From NCBI GenBank assembly GCA_027623235.1, contig JAQBVJ010000015.1:1-64000 (forward strand): a stretch of 64,000 bases of DNA, read 5' to 3'. Source of the stretch: Planctomycetota bacterium. GTDB taxonomy: Bacteria; Planctomycetota; Planctomycetia; Planctomycetales; Planctomycetaceae. The translations under genes were made by a program, and so were the position numbers. The notes beneath the pieces are model-generated. The model was not told the DNA's origin. It ran no database searches and saw only the letters and a list, made by a program, of their open reading frames with translations. Below, in pieces: positions 10,448 to 20,216 of this stretch (the first letter of the stretch is position 1; each line of letters starts with the position of its first letter).

Positions 10448-11785
10448 TTACCGTCCAGACTTTTCACCAGGCAGACCAGATTGAAAAGTCTGCGAGGCCG
10501 CTCGCTGAATCGTTTCCCGATGACGGCGGAAGACCACAGCCGCGTCCGGCATACCGATTTGTTCGCAGTTCACGGCCAGTTCTTCCAGTCCCTCTTCCCG
10601 TGTGAGACCCGCGCGAATTTTTGCGAGCGTCGCAGAACGGGCCGTCGCTGCCTCGGCCGCCTCGGGCTGATTCAGTGCTCGCAGCGCTCTCGCAAGGGCG
10701 CTTTGTGCCGACGGATTCGTCCGGTCCGCAGAAAGGACCTGCTCAAACCGCGGCACGGCTTCCTTCCACTTCTTCTGCTCCATCGCAAAGTGACCTCGCA
10801 TTCGAGTCAGCAGCCATGGCTCCCCGACGAGGTATTCCGGAACGGATACAAAGAAGTCGGCCAGTGAGTCCCGGTCGCCCGCCTCAAAATGGCACTCCAG
10901 CACGGCGGCGACCACCGCAAGATCCTTCGGGTCGTCGGCGAGCAGTTTATTCAGAACGACCAACGCTTCCTCCGGCTCGCCCTGAAACGTGAGGTAGCGG
11001 GCACGGGCCAGCCGCAAATGTCGGTTATCCGGGTCCTCTTTCAGAAACAGATCCAGTTGTTCGCTACCCGTTTTCGAATGCCAGAGGAGGAGGTGTGGAA
11101 AGAAAAACTGCTTCGAATCAAACAGGCTGACGGTTCCACTTTCGTGAGCCGACGCGAGCAGCGACTGCCGTTCCTCCATCCGAAGCTCGACCGACAGAAT
11201 AAACGCAAGCCGGCTGCGGGCCGCGTACACATCGAGAGGCGGCACGCCCCGCGTCTGAGCCGCCAGGGACAGGTACGCCCGCAAAGACGCTTCCGCCTCG
11301 ACCGCCCGGTTCAGTTCAAGCAGCACATGCCCTTCCTGCAGCCGCGCAGACAGACCGTAACGAGGATGGCTGCTGGGAATTTCCGCAAAGCACGCAACGG
11401 CGTCTGCCGGACGCCCTTCCGCCACGGCCAGCTCGGCAGCGAGTGACAGCACGTCGATCCGGTTGGGTTCCTTTTTGTAGAGCGACTGAAATTTTTCGGA
11501 GGCAGCGGCAAACTCCTCGGGCGAGAGGCCCGGCGGGAGTGGCGGATCCCGGAACAGAAGCGCGACTCCAACCGCGATGAGAACTCCAACCGCCACGATG
11601 AACCACAGCAACCCGCGTCGGCGGGAACTTGCCGCTTCGGACTCAGTCATTTCGGCCTCGACGGGAGCAGCCTCAATCGATGGCGCTCTCGTGGTTGCCC
11701 CCTCGACGGTTTCGAACGCTCGTTCTGCCCCGTTCGCAGAAGTGTCGACGTCAGCAGCCTCCTCGGGATTTTCCTGTTCAATCAT
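10448..11785 (-). CDS. Membrane-anchored TPR protein
   Basis: The protein has 445 residues. An acidic cytoplasmic N-terminus (about 1-55) precedes one transmembrane helix (LLWFIVAVGVLIAVGVALLF, about 59-78), then TPR-like repeats to the end, for example AELAVAEGRPADAVACF, ARYLTFQGEPEEALVVL and HFAMEQKKWKEAVPRFEQVL. The ATG overlaps the stop of the upstream cytochrome gene (ATGA, 11782-11785), which implies translational coupling. The topology puts the TPRs outside the cytoplasm, where they could scaffold the cytochrome and the CRTAC1 lipoprotein encoded next to it. The specific partner is inference; no enzymatic motif is visible. Confidence 0.87.
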   Translation of the reverse strand: MIEQENPEEAADVDTSANGAERAFETVEGATTRAPSIEAAPVEAEMTESEAASSRRRGLLWFIVAVGVLIAVGVALLFRDPPLPPGLSPEEFAAASEKFQSLYKKEPNRIDVLSLAAELAVAEGRPADAVACFAEIPSSHPRYGLSARLQEGHVLLELNRAVEAEASLRAYLSLAAQTRGVPPLDVYAARSRLAFILSVELRMEERQSLLASAHESGTVSLFDSKQFFFPHLLLWHSKTGSEQLDLFLKEDPDNRHLRLARARYLTFQGEPEEALVVLNKLLADDPKDLAVVAAVLECHFEAGDRDSLADFFVSVPEYLVGEPWLLTRMRGHFAMEQKKWKEAVPRFEQVLSADRTNPSAQSALARALRALNQPEAAEAATARSATLAKIRAGLTREEGLEELAVNCEQIGMPDAAVVFRRHRETIQRAASQTFQSGLPGEKSGR

Positions 11786-13719
11786 GGGGACGGTCTATCC
11801 AGGGAAGTTTCGGGCTTTGTTTCGGGCATTGAAATTGAAGTCGAATCGGACGGCAGAGTTGCGGTCTGCATTTTCTGCAGAATCTCCTCGTGCCGCTTTC
11901 GATCCGCTTCCCGTCCGGCCCGGTCGAGCTGCCGTATCAGCCACACGCGAACCTCAACAAAAGTCGGGTGCAGCCTGAGTGCCTGTTCCGCTGCGGCGAG
12001 AGCCTCGTCGCGGCGGTCCAGATTCAAAAGGATATCCGCCCGCAATGCCAGGATGCGGGCCGAACCCGGATCCACTTTCAGAAGCCGGTCCGTCAGAACC
12101 AGCGCACGATCAAACCTCGCCGCTCGGTAGTGAATGTTGAGCAGGTTATCGACCGCCGGAATCTCCGCTTCAGGAATCTTCAACAGACGCTCAAACAGCT
12201 TCTGAGCCGTGTCGTCGGCTTTCCCCTGCAGCGCGGACAGTGCCAGAGCTTCAAGAATCGCCCGGTCCTCCGGTCCCGTTTTCGAAAGCTCAACCAGTCC
12301 GGAAATGATGTCGATTCCGGGTTGCGCGCCCGACCGGGAACGGTATCCCCAGTTTCCGACGAGGAACGCTCGATCCCGCTCCCACTTCGGCATTTTGCGA
12401 GCGTTCTCCGGCAGTGCCAGCATCGCGGCCGGATCGGCTTTCTCGACTGCCGCCTCATCGCGCCTGCGGACCACGCGATGATCAGTCACCGACACGTGAG
12501 TCACATTGTTGGAATTTCCAGCCGGCATGTGGCACACGATGCACGAATCGCTCTCTGCCTGCCGAAGCTCACGCGGAGCCTCGCAGGACGAGTCGTCATG
12601 ACAGGTCAAACATCGCTTCCGGTAGAAGTCAGCCCGCTCGATTTCCGACGGAACGCTGTGAGCATCGTGGCAGGAAATGCACCCAAGCTGTCCCTCGCTC
12701 TCGACAAAGCAGCGGCTGCGGCGCATCTGCTGAACGTGGCTGACCGAGGTGACTTCCCCGTCACCGCTGACGTCCGAGGTCGCATCCATGAGGGTCCAGA
12801 TTTCGTCGACGTTCATACCGGGCCGAAAATCAAAATGCGTTCGCCCGTGGCGCAGCACTCGTGCGGCCGTCAAGTGGTGGCACTGATTACAGACACTCTC
12901 GCGGAGTTCCGGATCCAGCTTTGCGGGATTCACGATCGGATCTTTTCCAGACGTGCCGCCAGCCAGCTCGTGAAATTCGATGTGCTGCTTTGCCGGACCG
13001 TGACAGTTCTCACAGCCGATCGACATCTCATGAAACGCTGGCTTCTGAAACTGATCGAGGCCTCGCCCGACGACCGCGGGCCGACCGGTGTGACAACTGA
13101 GACACTCATCGTTCACCAGTCGGTCGAAACGGCGAGCGTCATCCGGAGAATATCCCGGCGCGACGTCCCAGACTTTTTTCTTCGAGTACCAGTTGAGAGG
13201 CGACATCAGTAACTGCGAACCGCGCTGGTAAATGTACGACTTCGCATCGCTGCCCGACCCGACGACATAATCCATGGGCACCGCCTGGTCGTAAATCAGG
13301 CTGCCCGATTTGTCGAGCATTTTTTCGTGATGCCGCATGACGCCATCCTCGACATCGACCTCAAAGAATCGCTGACGCCCGATCACACGACGCTGCTCGA
13401 TCGGAAGCAACCCTTCCTGCGCAACCGGATCTACAAGCGTGATCGACTGCGACATCGGGCTCGTTCGGTACAGCTCAACGATTTCCTCGTGACACGCGGC
13501 GCACGACTGGCTGCCAGCATAGCCTTCCGTCGAGGGGGGCTCGTAAGGTGCCACGACCACACCCGGCGGCCACACCTCGGCGACCTCATTTTCACTCGGT
13601 CCGAAAAAATACCAGCCAGCGACAGAGCACAAGCCAGCAACCAGTGCCGCTACGATCACAATTCCCACACGGCGCGACCGGCCTGACGACGATGCAGTGT
13701 CTGTCATTTCCGACTTCAT
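11782..13719 (-). CDS. Heptahaem c-type cytochrome with C-terminal TPRs
   Basis: The protein has 645 residues. One N-terminal membrane anchor (about 17-38) is followed by seven CXXCH motifs (Cys at 73, 206, 236, 277, 347, 370 and 393), including CENCHGPAKQHIEFH, a pattern seen in cytochrome c554/octahaem-reductase-like proteins. After about residue 480 come TPR-like repeats. ATG at 13719 is chosen; another ATG lies four codons on, and the longer frame to 13827 would run through a palindromic repeat. It is the promoter-proximal gene of the 13-kb block and overlaps the TPR gene by four bases. It probably carries electrons in the periplasmic space; the donor and acceptor are unknown. The haem spacing is nearly the same in the gene at 40674-42857. 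Confidence 0.9.
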   Translation of the reverse strand: MKSEMTDTASSSGRSRRVGIVIVAALVAGLCSVAGWYFFGPSENEVAEVWPPGVVVAPYEPPSTEGYAGSQSCAACHEEIVELYRTSPMSQSITLVDPVAQEGLLPIEQRRVIGRQRFFEVDVEDGVMRHHEKMLDKSGSLIYDQAVPMDYVVGSGSDAKSYIYQRGSQLLMSPLNWYSKKKVWDVAPGYSPDDARRFDRLVNDECLSCHTGRPAVVGRGLDQFQKPAFHEMSIGCENCHGPAKQHIEFHELAGGTSGKDPIVNPAKLDPELRESVCNQCHHLTAARVLRHGRTHFDFRPGMNVDEIWTLMDATSDVSGDGEVTSVSHVQQMRRSRCFVESEGQLGCISCHDAHSVPSEIERADFYRKRCLTCHDDSSCEAPRELRQAESDSCIVCHMPAGNSNNVTHVSVTDHRVVRRRDEAAVEKADPAAMLALPENARKMPKWERDRAFLVGNWGYRSRSGAQPGIDIISGLVELSKTGPEDRAILEALALSALQGKADDTAQKLFERLLKIPEAEIPAVDNLLNIHYRAARFDRALVLTDRLLKVDPGSARILALRADILLNLDRRDEALAAAEQALRLHPTFVEVRVWLIRQLDRAGREADRKRHEEILQKMQTATLPSDSTSISMPETKPETSLDRPSP

Positions 13720-13758
13720 TCGGGGATCGTAAAGTGGATCGGGAGCGAATTCACGGCA

Positions 13759-13840
13759 GCCCGAAACGCCAGCGAGAGGACCCATTCGACGCTGGAAAAC
13801 GAGTCTATCTCCAGGTGGCCCTCTCACTGGCGCTTCGGGC
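13759..13840. repeat. Imperfect 24-bp inverted repeat (family A)
   Basis: Arms 13759-13782 and 13817-13840 match at 21 of 24 positions and share the CCCGAAGCG-CAG-GAGRG core with the perfect repeat at 351-411. It lies between the divergent starts of the heptahaem cytochrome gene and the membrane protein gene, not at a gene end. Confidence 0.85.
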
Positions 13841-13915
13841 GACTATTTCCAAACGTATTCACGGGACGTGATCTCAGGCACGCTTCCACCAGATATTCAG
13901 GAAAACTCACTGCTG

Positions 13916-15760
13916 ATGACCGACCGGCTGGCGAAATTTCGGACGAGAAAATTCTGCGAACCATTCGCCATTCTCATCCTGTACTGCGTTCTTGCCGTGT
14001 GGTCCACCTGGCCGCTCGCTCGAAGCCCGCTGACGACCGTCCCTCTGGGAGCCAGCCCCGGCGCGACCGTTCCCATGTTCAATGTGTGGACCGTCTGGTG
14101 GAATTCGGACTGGTTCCTGAGTCATCCCCACCAGCCCAGTCGGACCTACTGGAACGCTCCGATCTTTCATCCGACGGAATCGGCGTTCGCTTTTTCGGAG
14201 CCGCAACCAACAACTCTGGCTGTCGCTGCCGTCGTCTGGCTGACTGGCTCTCGAATTCTCGCTTACAACATTTATCTGTGGCTGGGCCTGGTCCTGAACG
14301 CGGTCCTGACCTGGCGACTGCTGCGTTTTCTTCGCGTTGAAAAATACATCGCAGCCGGAGGCGGAGCGGCGATGCTGCTGTTGCCGATCGTCCACTGGCA
14401 ACGCGACGTTGTGCAGCTGTTGCCGGTCTGGGGAATCCTGTGGACGTGGCTGGCACTGACAAAGCTCGGACGCCGGCCCTCGCTTCGAAGAGGCGTCGAA
14501 GCAGGAGCCGCCTTTGGGGTTTCCTTCCTGATGTGTGGTCACCACGGCCTGTTCCTTGCCGTTCTGCTGGCCGGAACGGCGTGGATTTCGCCTCGAAGGT
14601 GGCGCTGCAGAAAAACCTGGACTGGCCTGGCGGGAATGCTGGTCGTTGCGGGACTGCTCACCGGCCCGGTCATCCTCGCGCTGAGATCGGCGGCCGAGAC
14701 ACACGAATTCAGCCGACCGGAAACCACCGTCGAGAAGCTCTCGGCAAAGCCTCAGGACTACCTGACAACGTACACCCCGCAGCTCATTACGCCGCAGCTT
14801 TCGGTCAAGAAGGATCGGCTGAAACTCTCACCTGGCTGGCTGAAGATCACGCTGGCCGCGATCGGAATCGGCTTCGGCCTCAGTCGACTCCGCTGCCGCC
14901 GCTGGACGATCTTTTTGCTGGCGACCGCGCTGCTGGCATTTCTTTTGTCGCTTGGCACCAACCTCAGCGTTTTCGAGTGGCAGCCCTGGCTGACGCTGGC
15001 AGACGTGGTGCCCGGATTTTCGCAGGTTCGCAGCGCGTTCCGTTTCGCATTCTTCGTGCAGATGGCCGCCGTGCTGTTCGCTGCGCAGGGACTGCACTGG
15101 CTGCTCGTCTCACTGAGGCTGCTGCAAAAACACCGGCGACTGCAAAAACACCGCGACTCCGGGCGGCTACGTTCTTTCCTTGCGGACATCGCCTTCCTCA
15201 ACCGACTGACGCGACGAGGCCCGACGCCCCGTGAAGCTCGGTTTCGCCCATGGAGAACACTCGGGTTTTCCGGGACGCTGATTGTCCTCGGAGCCGTCGC
15301 GACGTTTGAAACACTCCCCAAAGAAGTCGAAGTCGCCGAGCTTCCCAACGCCAGAGAACACACTGCCTGGATCCATTTCGTCAGGCAGAACACCCTCGCC
15401 GGAAAAGCGATTCTCTGCCTTCCGATGGCCGCCTCAAACAGCGTCGCCGATTTCCGGGTGACGGCGGACTGGATGTACTTTCAGACGTTTCACGGCATCC
15501 CAATGATCGACGGCTACTCCGGTTTTTTTCCTGCCAGCTACTTCGACCTGCGCCGAGCCGTCTCGAACAATTTCGCTACCCCTGAACAGCTCGCGACTCT
15601 CACTGAAACCAACGTCGATCTTGTGATCGTCGACCGGTCGCGTTTCGACGAGGAAAAGCTCAATAACCCCGAATCCGGATCGTTCTTCCTGGACCGAGTC
15701 CTCCAGGACGACCACTCGAGGATCGACGTCTACCGAATCACAAAACGGCCAACGCCGTGA
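13916..15760 (+). CDS. Polytopic membrane protein, GT-C-like topology
   Basis: The 614-residue protein has about ten hydrophobic segments, the first at about residues 17-36 (FAILILYCVLAVWSTWPLA) and others through about 400, then a soluble C-terminal part of about 170 residues (from LPNAREHTAWIHFVRQN). The layout resembles integral-membrane glycosyltransferases and YfhO-like proteins, but I see no decisive catalytic motif, so the function stays open. A GTG at 13868 would add 16 residues; ATG 13916 is preferred because it leaves a short basic leader before the first helix. A Lys/His-rich loop (LLQKHRRLQKHRDSGR) is locally repeated. The gene is divergent from the cytochrome block and about 270 bases upstream of the DUF1501 gene. 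Confidence 0.75.
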   Translation: MTDRLAKFRTRKFCEPFAILILYCVLAVWSTWPLARSPLTTVPLGASPGATVPMFNVWTVWWNSDWFLSHPHQPSRTYWNAPIFHPTESAFAFSEPQPTTLAVAAVVWLTGSRILAYNIYLWLGLVLNAVLTWRLLRFLRVEKYIAAGGGAAMLLLPIVHWQRDVVQLLPVWGILWTWLALTKLGRRPSLRRGVEAGAAFGVSFLMCGHHGLFLAVLLAGTAWISPRRWRCRKTWTGLAGMLVVAGLLTGPVILALRSAAETHEFSRPETTVEKLSAKPQDYLTTYTPQLITPQLSVKKDRLKLSPGWLKITLAAIGIGFGLSRLRCRRWTIFLLATALLAFLLSLGTNLSVFEWQPWLTLADVVPGFSQVRSAFRFAFFVQMAAVLFAAQGLHWLLVSLRLLQKHRRLQKHRDSGRLRSFLADIAFLNRLTRRGPTPREARFRPWRTLGFSGTLIVLGAVATFETLPKEVEVAELPNAREHTAWIHFVRQNTLAGKAILCLPMAASNSVADFRVTADWMYFQTFHGIPMIDGYSGFFPASYFDLRRAVSNNFATPEQLATLTETNVDLVIVDRSRFDEEKLNNPESGSFFLDRVLQDDHSRIDVYRITKRPTP

Positions 15761-16029
15761 TAACCGCTTCCTTTGTGACCCCCAGTGCCGCTGTGGGACA
15801 ACCGACCGCTCTCCATCACCACCTTGACCGAATCCACATCAGCGCGTCACATTAGAGTCGGTTTATCTGACGTGTCTGGAATCGCATCCTGTAGAGATCC
15901 CGTAAAGCCGGGTTCCGCCTGATTCTATTCCGCCCGGGACGCCGAAGATTTCAGAGGCAAACGCAGTCACGCCGATCCACGAAACACCAAATCAGTATCG
16001 CATGACAGGATTCGTGCGGGAGAAACGCC

Positions 16030-17370
16030 ATGAACGGACACCGAAACTACTGCGACAGGATTTCCCGCCGGAATGCTCTGCGAGTCGGCCTGGGTAGTTC
16101 CCTGGCCGGTTCGATCGGACTTCCGCAACTGCTCGCGGCCGACGCAGCCGCACAGCACGGGGTCGATACGTCGCGAGACGATGTTTCGCTGATCATCCTG
16201 TTTCTGCAGGGCGGACTGAGCACCATTGATACGCTCGACTTGAAACCGAACGCCCCGGCCGAGTTTCGGGGCGAGTTCAAACCGATCGACACGGTCGTGC
16301 CTGGGATGCAGGTCTGTGAGCACACACCTGGGCTTGCGAAAGTCGCCGACCGATTCTCGCTGCTGCGAAACTTCACTCACCACGATTCCGGCCATGGCCC
16401 GGCGGACCACTACATGTTGACGGGCTACGCACCGCGAGCCGGCTTCAACGGCGGTTTGAAACCGAACAACCACTATCCGGCTCACGGATCGATTATCGCC
16501 AAAACGCTCGGCCCGCGCGGCTCGGTGCCGCCGTACGTGTGTCTGCCGAAGATGCACAACTCGGGCGGATCGGCTTATCTCGGATCGAATTACGCCCCGT
16601 TCGTTGTCGACGCAGACCCGAACGCTCCCGACTTTTCGGTGCCCGACCTCGTGCCGCCACTGACGGTCGATTCGACTCGACTGGACTCGCGCCGCCAGCT
16701 GATGAAATCGGTCGACCGTTTTCAAAAAAGCGGTGAGGCGGCCGTCAATTCCGGAGCCCTCGCGCTGACAACGTTTCAGAAAAAAGCGTTCGACCTGGTC
16801 ACGTCTCCCGCGACAAAAATCGCCTTCGACATTGAGGCGGAATCGACAGCCGTTCGTGACGAGTACGGTCGCCACTCGCTTGGCCAGTCGTGCCTGATGG
16901 CAAGACGCCTTGTCGAAGCCGGAGTCCGCTGCGTGACGATCGACCACACAAACTGGGACACGCACTACAACAATTTCACGGTTCTCAAAGACGACCTGCT
17001 GCCGCACCTGGACTCCGGCCTGCCGATGCTGCTGCGAGACCTCGAACAGCGCGGCATGCTCGACACGACTCTTGTCTGCGTGATGGGCGAATTCGGCCGG
17101 ACTCCCCGAGTCAACCAGTACGCCGGCCGCGATCACTGGGGCCCGTCCAACTGCATCCTGCTTGCTGGAGGCGGCATCAAACCCGGTCGAGTCATCGGGG
17201 CAACGAACTCGAAGGGCGAACGTCCCGCCGCTGATCCAGTTGGCCCGGAAGACCTCTCCGCCACGATGTACAGCCTGCTGGGCATCGACGGCAAGGATGA
17301 GTTCTACACCCCGGAAGGCCGACCGGTAAAAATCGTCAACGATGGCCGGGTGCTGACCGAGTTGCTGTAA
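16030..17370 (+). CDS. DUF1501 protein with Tat signal
   Basis: The protein has 446 residues and belongs to DUF1501, a sulfatase/alkaline-phosphatase-fold family abundant in planctomycetes. The N-terminus has a twin-arginine leader (ISRRNALRVGLGSSLAGS). Family motifs include FLQGGLSTIDTLDLKP, HHDSGHGPADHYMLTGY, HTNWDTHYNN and GEFGRTPRVNQYAGRDHWG. A GGAGAAAC ribosome-binding site precedes ATG 16030. DUF1501 genes usually sit next to a DUF1549/DUF1553 cytochrome gene; none is present here. It is predicted to be exported folded; the substrate is unknown. A long open frame on the opposite strand over the same bases is a codon-bias shadow. Confidence 0.95.
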   Translation: MNGHRNYCDRISRRNALRVGLGSSLAGSIGLPQLLAADAAAQHGVDTSRDDVSLIILFLQGGLSTIDTLDLKPNAPAEFRGEFKPIDTVVPGMQVCEHTPGLAKVADRFSLLRNFTHHDSGHGPADHYMLTGYAPRAGFNGGLKPNNHYPAHGSIIAKTLGPRGSVPPYVCLPKMHNSGGSAYLGSNYAPFVVDADPNAPDFSVPDLVPPLTVDSTRLDSRRQLMKSVDRFQKSGEAAVNSGALALTTFQKKAFDLVTSPATKIAFDIEAESTAVRDEYGRHSLGQSCLMARRLVEAGVRCVTIDHTNWDTHYNNFTVLKDDLLPHLDSGLPMLLRDLEQRGMLDTTLVCVMGEFGRTPRVNQYAGRDHWGPSNCILLAGGGIKPGRVIGATNSKGERPAADPVGPEDLSATMYSLLGIDGKDEFYTPEGRPVKIVNDGRVLTELL

Positions 17371-17391
17371 CGGGCGCAGGATCTGAACCGT

Positions 17392-17433
17392 CCCGTAGGA
17401 CGGACGCCCCTTCGCCAAACGTTGCCCTACGGG
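17392..17433. repeat. Degenerate GTAGG-type inverted repeat
   Basis: CCCGTAGG (17392-17399) pairs with CCTACGGG (17426-17433). The left part, GTAGGACGGACGCCC (17395-17409), is identical to the start of the perfect repeat at 28462-28560. It lies between convergent genes and overlaps the last bases of the minus-strand DUF1559-type gene. Confidence 0.65.
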
Positions 17434-20060
17434 CTCTGCTGTTGCAGTGGCTTTGTCGACGGGGCATCGCGACGCGAACGAGCCGGGACCGCCTCTTGAA
17501 CGTCCTCCACTTCCTGCGGAACCGCGTCAAGAACGTCAAAACCTCGGATCACGCGGACCCGCTGTGTTGCGGCACCTCCCCGGAACTGGTTGAAGTCAAC
17601 CGGCTGGCCGTCGTTTCGCAGGACGAGTCGCACCAGCGTCTGAGCATCGATTGTCGACGGAATAAATTGCACCGCTCCGTCACAGAAGACCGTGAGGAAG
17701 CCGGCGGTCCGCAGGCCACCGAGTCCCGTGTGAGGCTTCTTCTCGTCGAACTCAAGATCATCCGGCTTCGTCCAGATGACCGCGTGATCGTCATCCGCTT
17801 CGACGGCCATGATCGTATTGCTCGTGCCGTCGGTAATGTCACGAAGCCGGGTCCCGTCTTCGCTGTGAAAGATTCCGTTCTTGTGTCGCAGGCCGATGTA
17901 GTTCGTTTTCCCCTCGCCCGCTTTGCTTCCCGGAGCCAGCAGCGATTTCGGCATGCGCGGGATGAGAGCCTTGTTGTGCGGACTGTCCCACGGCTCGTCC
18001 ATATGGAATTCCTGGAACAGGGGCGCTTCTTCGAGAAACGGCAACAACTGCACACGCCAGCTCAGCAAAGGCTTTCCATCGCCATCTTTGGTCGATGCTG
18101 CCGGAAAACGATTATGGACATCGTGGAAGTTGTGCATGGCGAGGCCGATCTGCTTCAGATTGTTCGTCGCCATGTTTCGCTGGGCACGTTTCGGCGAGAG
18201 AACATCAAGCAGTCCCGGCGAACTCGGCTGCCCGAAACGGGTCATCCGGGAGTTGGAGACACCGGCCACAAAGAACGCCGGCAGCAGCGTGCTCCCGACG
18301 CCAACACTGATCGGCAGAGTCCGCGTCGACACAACTTCAATTCCGTCGTCATGGCTCGTCACGGTTGTCATGGCTGGCTGAAGGTGCCGGGCGATTGACT
18401 CACCATCGGGCATGACAGAAATGTTGATGTCGACCCCCTCGCGCTGCAGTTCGGAAAACAGCACGTTGGCTCCCATCAGGACCAGCGGGTACGTCGTGCG
18501 GCAGACCTTCGCCGAGTCGATATGCACCAGCTTTGTCGGAGGAACATCTGCCTTCAGAGCCTGCTGAATGTGAGGCAGCGAAGAAAGATTGTCCGTCCCC
18601 GGCTTCCGGTTAAGAAATGCGGCGACTCCCTGAGGAAACAGCGAAACCACCAGGTGTGTGTCAGTGATGCACCACGCGGGCGCAAATGGAATTTCCTCAC
18701 CGATGGAATTCATGAAGTGAATGCTGTGGCCACCGACGGTCATTGTCCGCAGGCCAACCGTCCGGGGACGGCGTCCCTGCCTGGCCATCATCTGCTGCTC
18801 AAAAATGCGGGCGCTCTTCACAATTGTCTGCGAGACTGCGCGGAGGCGGGCCGGGTTTTTCACGCTGACAACGCCGGTCCAGTTTGTGAACAACGGGCCT
18901 CCTTCACTCGGCGACTGATAGATGTTCCACGTATCACCCAGTGAACCGATCAGGTCGTTCTCAATGCTGAACCCGATTTCTTCCGAAATGCCGGCGAGCT
19001 CCTGCCTCCTACGCCCCGCCGATCGAGGCTCGATCGTGTCGATCAGAGAAAGAAACTGCTCAAAGAGTTTCGAAGCATCCACCTTTGCCGCCAGAGCGAT
19101 CGTCGCGTCAGCCGGAACAACCTCCAGGTCGGCCGCCTGAATCGGTTCGGCACCGAGCATCGCAAACAACCCGGTCGGCTTCCCATCGATGTGCAGCCAC
19201 GTTCGACTTGCGATGCCGGATTCCGTCATCCCGGTCACGTTGACGACGGATTCCAGATTGGACAGGCCGAGCGACTTGACCATGTTGCCGGTTTCGGGGC
19301 CAGCCATCATGAAGAAAGGGGCCGCCGCCGCGAGGATCTCTTTTGTGTTGATAAAGGTCACCGACGCCACCCGGTCCATCGGCAACCGGTCGCGAATTCT
19401 TGCGAGCCAGTTGGGAACGACCTTGCCCGACATTCGCTCCTGAATTTCCGCGATCGTGCCTTCGCTGACTCCAAGAATGAAGTAGCCGTTATCGATCGTC
19501 CATTGAATCGTCGGAACGCCCGGCGGCGTATCCAGAGTCCGCACGCCATTCACCGACCGCGGCACAGGCTGCTCGGTTAAGATCTCCAGAACCGCCATCA
19601 GGTCCTTTTCAAACGCTCCGGCTTCGTCGCCCAGATTGACCACAATGCCGACGGGAACCGTCGTCGCGGTTGGACCAGCATTGAACTTGCCGGCGAAGAC
19701 CGCTGTCGGATTCACCGCGATCTGCATTAGCATTCGCGGCGTGATCTCCGCAACCTTGCGAGCCTTCTCGCCCTCGCCGGCTCCCTGCTGCAGAGCCGCG
19801 TTCAGGCGATCGGTCACTTCTTTGATGAAACGCCGAACTTCCGGTTCAGCCAGCAGCCGCTCGGTGTGATTCGGGCTGTCTGGCGACGCATCGGCCATCC
19901 CGCTCCAGGACAGGTAGAAGAGGCATTCTTCCGGAGCCACTCGGGCCATCGCCGGATCAGGCTCAGCCGGCGGAATTCCCAGTGGAAGGCCGGACAGACC
20001 GCCGGCAATCAGCATCGTGCCGAACATCGAGAGGAAGGAAAGCGAAAATCCAGTTGCCAT
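17427..20060 (-). CDS. Large exported protein with C-terminal DUF1559-like domain
   Basis: The protein has 877 residues. A hydrophobic N-terminal signal (about 1-28) is followed by a ~600-residue region without a motif I can name, then a DUF1559-like domain from about 645 ([70 protein letters not shown]). It lacks the prepilin [13 protein letters not shown] helix, and the usual H-x9-DG histidine is not at the expected position. The family as a whole is uncharacterised. GAGGA lies just upstream of ATG 20060. It converges on the DUF1501 gene, and the di-haem oxidoreductase gene lies 156 bases upstream on the same strand. Confidence 0.85.
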   Translation of the reverse strand: MATGFSLSFLSMFGTMLIAGGLSGLPLGIPPAEPDPAMARVAPEECLFYLSWSGMADASPDSPNHTERLLAEPEVRRFIKEVTDRLNAALQQGAGEGEKARKVAEITPRMLMQIAVNPTAVFAGKFNAGPTATTVPVGIVVNLGDEAGAFEKDLMAVLEILTEQPVPRSVNGVRTLDTPPGVPTIQWTIDNGYFILGVSEGTIAEIQERMSGKVVPNWLARIRDRLPMDRVASVTFINTKEILAAAAPFFMMAGPETGNMVKSLGLSNLESVVNVTGMTESGIASRTWLHIDGKPTGLFAMLGAEPIQAADLEVVPADATIALAAKVDASKLFEQFLSLIDTIEPRSAGRRRQELAGISEEIGFSIENDLIGSLGDTWNIYQSPSEGGPLFTNWTGVVSVKNPARLRAVSQTIVKSARIFEQQMMARQGRRPRTVGLRTMTVGGHSIHFMNSIGEEIPFAPAWCITDTHLVVSLFPQGVAAFLNRKPGTDNLSSLPHIQQALKADVPPTKLVHIDSAKVCRTTYPLVLMGANVLFSELQREGVDINISVMPDGESIARHLQPAMTTVTSHDDGIEVVSTRTLPISVGVGSTLLPAFFVAGVSNSRMTRFGQPSSPGLLDVLSPKRAQRNMATNNLKQIGLAMHNFHDVHNRFPAASTKDGDGKPLLSWRVQLLPFLEEAPLFQEFHMDEPWDSPHNKALIPRMPKSLLAPGSKAGEGKTNYIGLRHKNGIFHSEDGTRLRDITDGTSNTIMAVEADDDHAVIWTKPDDLEFDEKKPHTGLGGLRTAGFLTVFCDGAVQFIPSTIDAQTLVRLVLRNDGQPVDFNQFRGGAATQRVRVIRGFDVLDAVPQEVEDVQEAVPARSRRDAPSTKPLQQQSP

Positions 20061-20216
20061 GAGTCAATCCTCGGTGCGAATCCAGTTGAGGGAACCTGGA
20101 AGGCCATTCTCCCGCAGCGATCAACGCTCGCGAGGGGGAGCCAGGCAGCAGATAAAAGAAACGGCGAACGCGAGGTTCACTCCCATTCGCCGCGGCAATT
20201 CTAAATCAAACTCTAA

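Noticed and set aside
11890-13212. 440-residue open frame opposite the heptahaem cytochrome
   Set aside because: The opposite frame has seven CXXCH motifs and TPRs; this is a shadow.
15967-17418. 483-residue open frame opposite the DUF1501 gene
   Set aside because: It lies wholly antisense to a well-conserved family gene, has no recognised motif, and is explained by codon bias in GC-rich DNA.
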